In this document: positions 27,301 to 35,920 of the stretch, piece after piece
How the letters are laid out: every line of letters starts with the position of its first letter
How positions within the stretch are numbered: the first letter of the stretch is position 1
DNA from: Nitrospira sp. UBA2082
GTDB taxonomy: Bacteria; Nitrospirota; Nitrospiria; Nitrospirales; Nitrospiraceae
Assembly (NCBI GenBank): GCA_002331335.1
Contig: DCZO01000014.1
Span: forward strand, 361,556 to 425,555
DNA length: 64,000 bases
Direction: 5' to 3'
Notes under the pieces: generated by a model
What the model saw: the letters and a program-made list of their open reading frames with translations, nothing else
What the model was told of the DNA's origin: nothing
Database searches by the model: none
Made by a program: the position numbers and the translations under genes

Positions 27301-28152
27301 TCAGACGACACGATACCGATCGGACCAACCATGAAACAGCAGGGATGTCCTTCGCCTCAGCGGCATTCCCAGCCGTCGCCCGCCCAAGAATGGGTTACGA
27401 AAATTGTAGTAGGGCGGATTGAGCCCCTTATTAACCAAATACAACCATTCCTTTTCCGCGTCGGACAGATGAGAAAGGAAATCCGCATAGGCTTCTTCGT
27501 CGGTGCGGCAACCTGCACCACAGCGATCCAGGATGTCCAGCCGCACATAGAACGCATTCCCCGTGTAACCAACCAGACCATATCCCTTCGCCTTAGCCAT
27601 GGCTGAAAATGTCCCCAAAGGCTGTCCGATGTTGCCTTCGGCCAAATCTCTCGGTATGCATTCCGTCTCTCGAGGATTGTGACCGGCATTCACCTCGACG
27701 CAGATGACGCGAGGAGCAATGTCCAACCCGGCAAAGATCTCATAGTCCAAGCCGTCAATATCGATGCTCAGAAAGTCGATCCCGCGCACATTGACCCGGT
27801 TCAGAATGGACGACAACGAGTTGCCGAACGCGTCGACGAATTGGTTGATACAATGCACTCGTTGGTTTCCCGCATAGGTCCTGACGAGATCAGCATATTT
27901 CGCCGGATCGCCCTCAATCATCACTCCTCGCCAGCCGTTGAGGATGAGCTGTCGGCAATTGCTGAGATGAATGCCGTCCCATGCGCCGAATTCGCAGCAT
28001 GTCGAATGTTCCCTGCAGATCACGTCGAAAATTCGCGCGATGATTCCATCCTCACCGTTCTGAGAGAACACGTTGTGCTTGTACGCAAGCAGATCCCGAA
28101 ATGGGTCACTTGTTCCGGTCTGGCTGAGCTTGACCCCATTCGCCGCCGTCAT
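27301..28152 (-). CDS. FkbM-like methyltransferase, 'SQNGEDG' type (2 of 4)
   Basis: 283 residues from ATG 28152, whose ATGA overlaps the GT4 stop upstream. It belongs to the FkbM-related group that begins with HNVFSQNGEDGIIARIF. The SAM motif is TCCEFGAWDGIHLSN, then GWRGVMIEGDPAKY and FLSIDIDGLDYEIFAGL, the FkbM-type DIDGxDxE signature. I am less sure of its chemistry than for canonical FkbM members. The C-terminus (about residues 215-283) is Arg-rich and may bind membrane phosphates. Confidence 0.62.
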   Translation of the reverse strand: MTAANGVKLSQTGTSDPFRDLLAYKHNVFSQNGEDGIIARIFDVICREHSTCCEFGAWDGIHLSNCRQLILNGWRGVMIEGDPAKYADLVRTYAGNQRVHCINQFVDAFGNSLSSILNRVNVRGIDFLSIDIDGLDYEIFAGLDIAPRVICVEVNAGHNPRETECIPRDLAEGNIGQPLGTFSAMAKAKGYGLVGYTGNAFYVRLDILDRCGAGCRTDEEAYADFLSHLSDAEKEWLYLVNKGLNPPYYNFRNPFLGGRRLGMPLRRRTSLLFHGWSDRYRVV

Positions 28153-29498
28153 ACTTTGCACAGCTCCTGACTCGCTGCGATAAGGATCCGCTCATAGCGC
28201 TGGGCAATATGGTCCCAGGTAAAGCGCTCGCCCCATCTGGTCCGTCCTATCGCCCCCATTTCTCTGAGTCGATCCCGGTCCTTCACGAGATACGCCATGT
28301 GCTCCGCCAGACAAGCAGGGTCCGGCACCGTGTACCCTCGTTCGTCTTGCGGGGCAGGGCATATGACCCCTGCCCCCGTCCAGCGAGCTATTTCTTCAGC
28401 GTTGCCGACCGGAACGGACAAGAATGGGGTGCCGGCAGCAGCAGCCTCGAACAGCACCAACGGGGAATACTCAATGTGGGAAGCGCAGATATATAGATCG
28501 GCATTCAAGAAAGCCTGAACGACTTCAGGCCGGTCCAGATCAGTGATCAACACTTGTTTATTTGTTCCCTGGCGCCGAATCTGATCAGCTGCCTTTATCA
28601 TCTCACCCCGATAATCAGAGTGGTTGCGATCACCCAGTTTTGCATCCAATCCGATCTTGTTCAGCACCCGACACAGAATGTACAGCCCCATGTGCAACAG
28701 ACCCATTTGCACATAGAGTTGCCGCAAAAGCTCCTTCCATTGGGGCCACCCCCGTCGATCCGATCGAGCCGACCGCGGCCGGCCCTCTTGTTCCCATTCC
28801 TTGCAATTAAGGAGAAGGGTGGCCGGCAGGTTCTTCAGATCTGCCGCCATGAACGCCTTCAACGTTTCGAGATGGCCTTTTTCCTCGCAGAGGCTGCCCA
28901 CAGACAGGAACAGCAATTCGTTCGGCCCGATGCCATGACGTGCGCGAAACGACGGATCGCTCTCATGCGCGAACTCGGACTCGCTCGCACCGTTGGGGAT
29001 GATGGTGTAGCTCGTACACCCGTGTCGCTTGGCGAACTCAATATCCCGATAGTCCGATGCATAGAAGATGAGATGCTCGAATTGCCGCAACACGCCCGGG
29101 AGTTCCTGAAAGTACTCCGTAAACTCAGGCTCGTACATACGGGAGAATCCACAGGGGATGAATACCTTCCCCGCCTTGACTTCAGATAGGACCGGCCAAA
29201 GCGCATCGAAGGTCCACTGCTGAGCCGCCTTGACCATGATCACGTCGTGCGCCCCCTCGACGACAAAGCGACGATACGCCTCCACTTCTCCAACCATGCC
29301 GCGCACTAGGTTTCCCGCTACCTCAAACTCCTTGATTGTTACACCGTTGAGCTCCGAGAAGTTCCGGTCTCTCAGCTTGGACGTCGCCACCGTCACGTCA
29401 TGCCCGCGTCGCACAAACCGCTCGGCCAGCTGTTTGAGGACCTCTTGAACTCCTCCGACGCTGGGAGCGTATCGTTCGCCACACAGCAGTATTCTCAT
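28149..29498 (-). CDS. Glycosyltransferase, GT4 family (long form)
   Basis: 449 residues from the ATG at 29498 (GAGAG upstream); a GTG five codons earlier is possible. It opens RILLCGERYAPSVGGVQEVLKQL. The donor region is LFLSVGSLCEEKGHLETLKAF and IEYSPLVLFEAAAAGTPFLSVPVG. An insert of about 60 residues (from the EWEQEGRPRSARSDRR segment onward) separates the two halves of the donor domain and includes a hydrophobic helix LYVQMGLLHMGLYILC, unusual for GT4. This may give membrane contact or substrate selectivity. Confidence 0.78.
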   Translation of the reverse strand: MRILLCGERYAPSVGGVQEVLKQLAERFVRRGHDVTVATSKLRDRNFSELNGVTIKEFEVAGNLVRGMVGEVEAYRRFVVEGAHDVIMVKAAQQWTFDALWPVLSEVKAGKVFIPCGFSRMYEPEFTEYFQELPGVLRQFEHLIFYASDYRDIEFAKRHGCTSYTIIPNGASESEFAHESDPSFRARHGIGPNELLFLSVGSLCEEKGHLETLKAFMAADLKNLPATLLLNCKEWEQEGRPRSARSDRRGWPQWKELLRQLYVQMGLLHMGLYILCRVLNKIGLDAKLGDRNHSDYRGEMIKAADQIRRQGTNKQVLITDLDRPEVVQAFLNADLYICASHIEYSPLVLFEAAAAGTPFLSVPVGNAEEIARWTGAGVICPAPQDERGYTVPDPACLAEHMAYLVKDRDRLREMGAIGRTRWGERFTWDHIAQRYERILIAASQELCKV

Positions 29499-29571
29499 AG
29501 GACTCTCATTCACCCTTGCAATAGCTCACCGGCCTTGACTGCCTCAGGTACCTCCCCCGCTCTGTTCTGCT

Positions 29572-31197
29572 TCAAGACCTTCCGAGCACCGCCTGGTCCG
29601 ACCGCCCCCCGACGAGTTGCGCTGTCCAGACCTTCAGCATTTGCTGCTCCGTGTCAGAATCGTTCACGAGATAGGTCCGAAGAATCGCTTCGGCAGCCCG
29701 CTCCTGTTCCTGCCTCGGCATAAATGGTTCATACTTGCGCGCTCTCACCGTGATGTTGTGAGTTCCCTGCCATTCCGAATGGGAGAAACGGAGGTCTTGA
29801 AATCCCAAGGCGGTGAGCGTCGATTGGAACTTGGCTTGATGCCACCCATCGTAATGCACCGCCCAGCTGGCCTCCTGCGAACCGAAGAGATGACGGATCA
29901 GTTTTTGCTGTTCAGCCGGGGAATTGCTCCGTACAAATTCTTCTGCACAACGGCGGAAATCCGGCGTCTCGATGATCAACTGCCCTCCGCTCTTGAGCCA
30001 ACCGTACCAGTCCATCAAGAGGCGTAATGCGGTCACTCGATCGAAATGTTCAAAAACGTGGTGCGATCGAATCTCCTGCACTGAAGCGGTCGGGTACTCC
30101 AGTTGCCTCAAATCGGCGTAGAGGTCAGCCTTCGATGTCCGTTGCACTGTATGCTGACTCGAAGGAGAGTCGATGTTCAGATACCCCGGAAAGTACGTTT
30201 CGCCACAACCGAGATGGAGCCTGAGGCCGGTACCCGGAACGCTCTCAGTGCCGGTCTGCTCGACGGGAACTCGCTCACTTTCGTGGGTGCTTCCCAGCAA
30301 GCGACCCAACCTTCGTGCGAAGGCTTTGATAACCCGCTTCGGATTTTTCACGCACAGCTTGGCCGCTTGAGCGATGGCGGATAGATACCGTCGCTCTGCC
30401 AACAGCGCATCGAGTCGTAATTTCCCGAACGCATTCTCCTGGAGTGCGATGGCTCGTTCAATGCCCGGATCGGCTCGATGCGCGATTCGCAATGCCTGGC
30501 GAAGACGCGCAAGGATGAGCAGTCTGGACTCCCATTGGCGCAAAGGGGGGATGCCCCCTCGGATGCTCTGGGTCGGATCATCACGATAGAGCGCAAGGGC
30601 GGTCGGGTCGTAAAATACTTCCGATACGGCGGCAATTCTGAGCCAGAGATCGTAATCCTCAACAGCGCGCAATACAGGCGTCTCCTCGAACGACCCGACT
30701 CGGTCCAACACTGCACGTCGTACAACCGCAGTGGACGCGATGACGAAGTTTTCATGCAGGAGCGTTTCGAGCGTATGTTTCCGGGCCGCCATCTCTGGTG
30801 CGGGATAGCGCTCGTCGCTTCTCTCACTGTTCCCTTGAACCACAACCGCATTCGAGCATGCCAATCCTATGTTGGGATGAGCATCGAGAACGGCGACCTG
30901 TTGTGCAAGCTTCTCAGACTGCCACTGGTCATCGGAGTCGAGAAATGCAACATACGCGCCTTTCGCGAGTCTGACTCCGGTGTTCCGTGCGACGGAGGGC
31001 AGCCCTGAATGTTCGATCCTGATGTATTGCACTGACGGAAACCTTTGGGGAAAGGCCGACGGAGTCTGGTCTGTCGACCCATCGTCAACGACGATGATCT
31101 CTACATCCTCGTACGTTTGTTTCAGAACGGACTCCACCGCGCAACAGAGCTGGAGGAACCGATTGTAGGTGGGAATAATGACGCTCACACGGGCCAT
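29572..31197 (-). CDS. GT2 glycosyltransferase fused to a C-terminal methyltransferase
   Basis: 541 residues in one frame. Residues 1 to about 240 are a GT2 domain: VSVIIPTYNRFLQL, VVDDGSTDQ (D38/D39), metal site FLDSDDQW, and EDYDLWLR. A helical linker (about 240-320) follows. Residues about 325-490 form a small class I methyltransferase: LRLHLGCGETYFPGYLNID, the HHVFEHFDR segment and GWLKSGGQLIIETPDF, a type common in glycan clusters. So one protein could add a sugar and methylate it or the previous residue. An AGGAAACT-type ribosome site precedes the ATG, which lies 13 bases inside the upstream gene. Confidence 0.8.
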   Translation of the reverse strand: MARVSVIIPTYNRFLQLCCAVESVLKQTYEDVEIIVVDDGSTDQTPSAFPQRFPSVQYIRIEHSGLPSVARNTGVRLAKGAYVAFLDSDDQWQSEKLAQQVAVLDAHPNIGLACSNAVVVQGNSERSDERYPAPEMAARKHTLETLLHENFVIASTAVVRRAVLDRVGSFEETPVLRAVEDYDLWLRIAAVSEVFYDPTALALYRDDPTQSIRGGIPPLRQWESRLLILARLRQALRIAHRADPGIERAIALQENAFGKLRLDALLAERRYLSAIAQAAKLCVKNPKRVIKAFARRLGRLLGSTHESERVPVEQTGTESVPGTGLRLHLGCGETYFPGYLNIDSPSSQHTVQRTSKADLYADLRQLEYPTASVQEIRSHHVFEHFDRVTALRLLMDWYGWLKSGGQLIIETPDFRRCAEEFVRSNSPAEQQKLIRHLFGSQEASWAVHYDGWHQAKFQSTLTALGFQDLRFSHSEWQGTHNITVRARKYEPFMPRQEQERAAEAILRTYLVNDSDTEQQMLKVWTAQLVGGRSDQAVLGRS

Positions 31198-32069
31198 AGT
31201 TTCCTCAAATTGAACAATCTGGCCTTTCTTCCTTCTGTCCCCGCCTCGTCAGACCGTCCATGATTCGCCCTGATAAATCCTTCAGCTGTATGCGCCTGAT
31301 CTGCATGGGCCAGATGAATCCAACCGCCCAGATTGGGTTTGGAAGGGTCCAAGAAGATACCGCGCCATCTGTCCTGATAGGCCTTCCGGTCTTCCCGTTC
31401 GTGTTCGAGATTGGATTGGCGAACCGCCAGATTGGCGTGCGAAAAATGCTCGACGAACGATGTGGGACAATCCACCACCTCATATCCCTGTTCCCACAAT
31501 TTGAGGCAGACGTCGCCATCCGCGCAGTAGAATCGATAGCGCTCTTCATCGATCCATCCCACCCGTTCGAGCGCAGCGCGAACATACAGTCCGTGATTGA
31601 CGAACATCTTTCCACCGCATGTTAGCCCGACCCAATAATCCTGCTGCTCCGGCCAATTCCTCCAGTAGAACGCCACGGCCCCGATGTTCCGCCCCTGTCG
31701 CTGCAATGCTTCGCAGTGCCTGATGCCGTTCATGACGGCCCCGGGAACCAGCAGTGAATCATCGCTGATCATGACGATGTATTGCCCTTCGGCGCACTTG
31801 AATCCCAAATTCATGAAATATCCCCAGCTCCTACGCCGAACGGTCTGCCCCTCTGGTGCAATGCGGTTGTGCTGAATAATCGTAATAATGTCCGCCTGAG
31901 AACCTAGCCATTCTTTCGATCCATCGGTAGACCCACCATCCACGACAATGATTTCGTATGGAACCTCAATCCCATTCCTGCGGATACTCTGGATCGCTTC
32001 GATCAAGAATTCCTTGCGGTTGTAGGACCCCAGGACGAGACTGACATGACTCCGTGTTTCAGGCTGCAT
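31185..32069 (-). CDS. Glycosyltransferase, GT2 family
   Basis: 294 residues from ATG 32069, 13 bases after the preceding stop; the frame is open further upstream but would overlap the neighbour. It shows VSLVLGSYNRKEFLIEAIQSI, VVDGGSTDGS and the metal site MISDDSL (SDD). The acceptor segment RFYCADGDVCLKLWEQGYEVV is typical of rhamnosyl-type GT2 enzymes. The C-terminal 80 residues are charged (EHEREDRKAYQDRWRG). It overlaps the fusion gene downstream. Donor not predictable. Confidence 0.78.
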   Translation of the reverse strand: MQPETRSHVSLVLGSYNRKEFLIEAIQSIRRNGIEVPYEIIVVDGGSTDGSKEWLGSQADIITIIQHNRIAPEGQTVRRRSWGYFMNLGFKCAEGQYIVMISDDSLLVPGAVMNGIRHCEALQRQGRNIGAVAFYWRNWPEQQDYWVGLTCGGKMFVNHGLYVRAALERVGWIDEERYRFYCADGDVCLKLWEQGYEVVDCPTSFVEHFSHANLAVRQSNLEHEREDRKAYQDRWRGIFLDPSKPNLGGWIHLAHADQAHTAEGFIRANHGRSDEAGTEGRKARLFNLRKLWPV

Positions 32070-32082
32070 TATCGTAACCTGC

Positions 32083-33297
32083 TCATACGAGAACAGCGTC
32101 TCGGCAGAGACCCAACAGAACGCGACCATGCTGTGCGGCAAATTCCTGTTCGACCAGCATGGCCTTGCGCTCTCTGAGCATGTCAGGGCCCGGATTCAGC
32201 CCATCCCAATGAGAGGCGATCACATCCGCCAAGACATCGGGGGCATCGCAAGGGAACCATCCTAGAGCACCGGGAGCCTGCTCACGGTGGACCGGAATAT
32301 CCGAACAGATCAACGGTCGCCCGAGCGCTTTGGCATCCTGTACGACCGTGCTCCAGCCTTCGAAACGGGACGGCTGAATGATCAGCGCGGCCGCACGCAT
32401 CAGATCAACCAGTTCCTCTCGTGAAACTTCCCCCATCAGCACAACTTGGCCGGAAAGACCGCCCGAAGCGATTCCCTGCAGTAAACGCGACACAACCCGA
32501 TTTCCCGGATCGCGGTGGTCAAGTGGAATGCCCGTCATCACGACTGGAATTCGCACGCCTTTTCGGTGCAGTCTACGAAGCCCCTCCACGACAAGCTCAT
32601 GATTCTTGTGCGCCCAAAATTGGTTGGCGACCAACGCGAACTTCTCCGGAAGGTGATATTTGTGCCGGGTGCTGGCCGGATCTCCGGAAGGGGCTTCAAA
32701 CGCAAACACCGACGGAAATGACGCGACTCGAGCTTTCGAGACCAAGTCTGGGGCGAAGTCGGCAAAATGTACCTGCGCAACATGGCTCGACAACAAGACG
32801 GCGTGAGCGCGTTCGACCAGCCGTCGGTACTGTACATCTCGATTGCGTCGCTCTTGCTCGGAAAACAATTGCGGCAAATGCCTATGCTGAAAATCCGGAA
32901 TCCATCCCAGCGTTTTGACGCCTGCCGTCCAATCAGGAACATCACCAGGGGGCAGGAGGACTGATACCCCTTCCTCGCGTGCCGCGATGTAGGCATTAAA
33001 GGTTGTCGATGGATCCGGCCTGCCCCAGGCGCGTTCGACCACCCGCCTGGCAAGGGAGGGACGAACCTGAGTCGGGGCTCCCAGTAAAGCCCCCGACACG
33101 CGAACGACGGAGACCGGCATCTTGTACTCAGCCAGCTTCGAGTCGTCCTCAGAGAAAACTACGACTTCAGTACCTCCGCCCTGACAGGCTCGTGCCAGCG
33201 ACCACGCCATGACTCGCGTGAACGTCGATCCCGCCGTCCATCCAGGACTCGTAAAGTCCAGAACCCCGATCCGTTGCTGCAGGCTCCTATCCTTCAC
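32083..33297 (-). CDS. Glycosyltransferase, GT4 family
   Basis: 404 residues; the start codon is GTG at 33297, embedded in a GTGAAGGATAG string that also ends a tiny upstream frame. It opens RIGVLDFTSPGWTAGSTFTRVMAWSLA. The domain boundary has FALVANQFWAHKNHELVVEGL and the donor site PSRFEGWSTVVQDAKALGRPLIC, where an Asp-Ala-Lys segment replaces the usual ExxA, a mild deviation. The QHRHLPQLFSEQERRNRD segment marks the subgroup of GT4 with mannosyltransferase-like members. Acceptor unknown. Confidence 0.76.
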   Translation of the reverse strand: MKDRSLQQRIGVLDFTSPGWTAGSTFTRVMAWSLARACQGGGTEVVVFSEDDSKLAEYKMPVSVVRVSGALLGAPTQVRPSLARRVVERAWGRPDPSTTFNAYIAAREEGVSVLLPPGDVPDWTAGVKTLGWIPDFQHRHLPQLFSEQERRNRDVQYRRLVERAHAVLLSSHVAQVHFADFAPDLVSKARVASFPSVFAFEAPSGDPASTRHKYHLPEKFALVANQFWAHKNHELVVEGLRRLHRKGVRIPVVMTGIPLDHRDPGNRVVSRLLQGIASGGLSGQVVLMGEVSREELVDLMRAAALIIQPSRFEGWSTVVQDAKALGRPLICSDIPVHREQAPGALGWFPCDAPDVLADVIASHWDGLNPGPDMLRERKAMLVEQEFAAQHGRVLLGLCRDAVLV

Positions 33298-33369
33298 AAG
33301 AGGCCCTTTCTAAATTGGCCTGCCACGCCTCCACACAGGCCCGAAGCGTTCCATGCCTCGTCAGAATTC

Positions 33370-34206
33370 TCACGGCTTCTCCAGCAGGAAACTAAATAGA
33401 CGTCCGGGAGTGCGATCTTGCCTGAGCACCCGCTTGAGCTGCAGGCGACGAACACAGGAAATTCTTCCCAACCATCCGCCGAGTTTGCCCCAGCTGCCCG
33501 TTCCAAGATCTCGAAGCACCCGTTGACGCTCCGCCTCGGTTCCCGGATAGAAGTTCAAGATGGATTCCAGCGGTCCCCATACCTGCACGACGCGCAAACC
33601 GGCCGATCTGAATGCGCCGAGATAGGCGGACACCGAATACGCCGATTCGCCCCCATACCACCGGTGCAGGGGATGGGCTGCACGAAACGCTGCCAATTGC
33701 ACTTCGTCATCGACGACATGCTCACGAGTCGCGAGCAGCTTTCCTCCCGACCGCAGTACCCGCGCCGTATCCCTGACCATTCCTTCCAAGCTGGCAGCAT
33801 GATGAAACACTTGCCTGGCATGCACCGCGTCGAATACTCCATCAGGGAAGAGAAGCTGTTCGCCATGACACTGCGTGAGCTCAACATGTAATCCCGTTTC
33901 CTGGATCAACGATCGGATAGCACCAGCCCCAACCTCCTCGCTGGGATCCGGCTCTACAGCCGTCACGTGCCATCCATGCTTCGCGAACGCGAAGCTTGCG
34001 ATGCCGTTTCCGGCTCCGAGATCGAGAAGGCTCCGGCCGTTCCCGACGCCCAATACACGCAGCACTTCGGCAAATTCTTCGCCCTGGGCATACCGCTCGG
34101 CGGCATTGCGCACAGGCAAGTCAAAATAGTTCTGGCACACAGCCTGCGCGAACTCCGGCTGAGCTCGGAACCAACGCACCGCCTGTTCCCAGGTAGCGCC
34201 GTTCAT
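33370..34206 (-). CDS. Class I SAM-dependent methyltransferase
   Basis: 278 residues. Motif I is LLDLGAGNGIASFAFAKHG, then TAVEPDPSEEVGA, GVFDAVHARQVFHHAA and ARVLRSGGKLLATREH: a standard Methyltransf_11 domain. The N-terminal 60 residues (FRAQPEFAQAVCQNYFDLP) and the C-terminal YGGESAYSVSAYLGAF segment define a subgroup seen near glycosyltransferases. Its ATG overlaps (ATGA) the stop of the acyltransferase gene. Target inferred to be the polysaccharide. Confidence 0.72.
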   Translation of the reverse strand: MNGATWEQAVRWFRAQPEFAQAVCQNYFDLPVRNAAERYAQGEEFAEVLRVLGVGNGRSLLDLGAGNGIASFAFAKHGWHVTAVEPDPSEEVGAGAIRSLIQETGLHVELTQCHGEQLLFPDGVFDAVHARQVFHHAASLEGMVRDTARVLRSGGKLLATREHVVDDEVQLAAFRAAHPLHRWYGGESAYSVSAYLGAFRSAGLRVVQVWGPLESILNFYPGTEAERQRVLRDLGTGSWGKLGGWLGRISCVRRLQLKRVLRQDRTPGRLFSFLLEKP

Positions 34207-34847
34207 CGTCCTGTCCGCTCTTCATCCGTCAACGGACGAATGATCCTGGCCGGATTGCCCGCGGCCAACGTCCACGGAGGCACATCTCCTGTCACCACAC
34301 TCCCGGCTCCGATGATCGCCCCCTCCCCGATGGTCACACCTTTCAGCACGATGGTTCGCGCCCCAACCCATGCCTTGTTGTCAATTCGTACCGGCCGCCG
34401 TACGACCGACGTCCAGTCCTTACTTCCCCTCATCCAATCCCGTACATCATGCCGCCGATTCTCGAATTGCACCGCGTGCGAATCGTGATCCATAATCAGC
34501 ACTTCGAACCCGATCAGCACATCGTCTCCAATTTCAATCCGACATGCGGCGTCGACAAGCGTGCCGCCTCCCAGGTGGCTACGCGAACCGATCTGAACCT
34601 CTGCGTCCTGCTTCTCGAGAACGATCAGCGATTCGATGTTGCTCTCCGCACCGATGGAAAGACGACAGCCGTTCGGCTCTCTCACCACCAAGCGAGCCGT
34701 CTCAATGCGTGTTCCATTTCCAATCGAACAGCGTGCAGGCAACAGCCGCGCCCACTCCGACACCCGATCGGGAGGCAGAGCAGCACCCATGGACTCGCTC
34801 ACCAGGATACGTCTGAAGAATCCCCGCATGGATCCGGCGATCGTCAT
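34203..34847 (-). CDS. Hexapeptide-repeat acyltransferase (WbbJ/maltose-acetyltransferase-like)
   Basis: 214 residues. A left-handed beta-helix is encoded by [LIV]-G-x4 hexapeptides: SIGAESNIESLIVLEK, QIGSRSHLGGG, RIEIGDDVLIGF, GVTIGEGAIIGAGSVVTGDV. The catalytic His is in MDHDSHAV and the tail GNPARIIRPL is the family end signature. Such enzymes use acetyl-CoA to O-acetylate sugars. It is soluble, so it acts on nucleotide- or lipid-linked sugars before export. Together with the SGNH protein and the NodB deacetylase it suggests that acetylation of the glycan is adjustable. It overlaps the downstream methyltransferase. Confidence 0.83.
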   Translation of the reverse strand: MTIAGSMRGFFRRILVSESMGAALPPDRVSEWARLLPARCSIGNGTRIETARLVVREPNGCRLSIGAESNIESLIVLEKQDAEVQIGSRSHLGGGTLVDAACRIEIGDDVLIGFEVLIMDHDSHAVQFENRRHDVRDWMRGSKDWTSVVRRPVRIDNKAWVGARTIVLKGVTIGEGAIIGAGSVVTGDVPPWTLAAGNPARIIRPLTDEERTGR

Positions 34848-34907
34848 GTCCCCTCGCTACACACCCTTGTCCCTCTCACACACTCACGAGTCTTGCCACT
34901 GAGCCGT

Positions 34908-35855
34908 CTACTTGAATCGCGTATTCGCCAACCGCTTCCAGAACCCCGCACGAGTCCACGTCTCCTCGCGTGCGGTCTGCCCCTTCCCGTCATTCTGTCT
35001 TGTTCCAAGCCTCCCCAAGAACTCCTGAATCTGGGTCAACGCCTCCCGGGATTCTTCGATCCGGTCCGGAAACTGCCAGGCTTCATGGCGGCTCAAGTGG
35101 ACGTCGAACGCCTGTGACATACCGCAGTGCACACCGCTGCCGTCCATTCCGACGTTCTGAACCAGGGATTGAGCGGGATACAGGCACAACCCTTTATTCG
35201 CAAACATGCTGGCATACCAACGCACGCCCCATACATCCAGTTGCCCGCTCACCTGCATCTTGAGCTGGGCGTAGTAGGGATAGGCTCCCTCTAGGTCGAA
35301 CTCATATTGCGTCTCCTTGTCCTGCAAAGATGCTAGCAACCGGCCGGAATCACGCTCAAAGTGTCTCCACGCTCGATCCCATGTACCCCATCCCCAACTG
35401 GCCGGGACCCGACTGAGCACGGTGGATCCCATCGCGCCTGCATTCGTGATGGGAAACATGTAGCCGGAGACCTGCATCACACGAGGCTCTTCGGCGAATC
35501 GACTCAGTGCCTGGTTCATGAACAGCAAGAATCCCGGTGCGACCACAATGTCGTCTTCGAGCACGATGACCCGCCCATGCCGCTCGGACAAGGCAGTGAC
35601 ACCGGCAATGATCGATCGGGACAACCCATGATTCTCCTGCCGTTCCTGAACCTGCACTCGTGTGAACCCGCTGATTGCATGTGCAACGGCCCGCACTTGA
35701 TCGACCTTTGACCGGTCCGCATCCTCCCGCGGGCCATCGATGAAGAGGTACAGCTCGCTGTCCGACGCAAGGAGACACGCTTGCAAGGCCTGCAGCGTCC
35801 TGGAGAGATGCTCCGGACGGTTATAGGCAAACAGTGCAATCGGCGCGAACGGCAT
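34908..35855 (-). CDS. Glycosyltransferase, GT-A fold, GNT-I-like
   Basis: 315 residues. It opens IALFAYNRPEHLSRTLQALQ, then LYLFIDGPREDADR, the acceptor-ready NHGLSRSIIAG and the metal site VIVLEDDIVVAPGFL (EDD motif). That arrangement is like N-acetylglucosaminyltransferase I (GT13) and related bacterial GT2-like enzymes, rather than WcaA-type GT2. The segment WGWGTWDRAWRHFE is a hallmark of this bacterial group. The donor might be a HexNAc, but this is inference. It sits between the acyltransferase and the Wzt gene with about 60 bases on each side. Confidence 0.72.
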   Translation of the reverse strand: MPFAPIALFAYNRPEHLSRTLQALQACLLASDSELYLFIDGPREDADRSKVDQVRAVAHAISGFTRVQVQERQENHGLSRSIIAGVTALSERHGRVIVLEDDIVVAPGFLLFMNQALSRFAEEPRVMQVSGYMFPITNAGAMGSTVLSRVPASWGWGTWDRAWRHFERDSGRLLASLQDKETQYEFDLEGAYPYYAQLKMQVSGQLDVWGVRWYASMFANKGLCLYPAQSLVQNVGMDGSGVHCGMSQAFDVHLSRHEAWQFPDRIEESREALTQIQEFLGRLGTRQNDGKGQTAREETWTRAGFWKRLANTRFK

Positions 35856-35920
35856 CGTTCACTTCACCCCTGCCCTACAGGCACCTGGCCCACTGAATCC
35901 TGCTCTCCGAGGCTTCCCCG

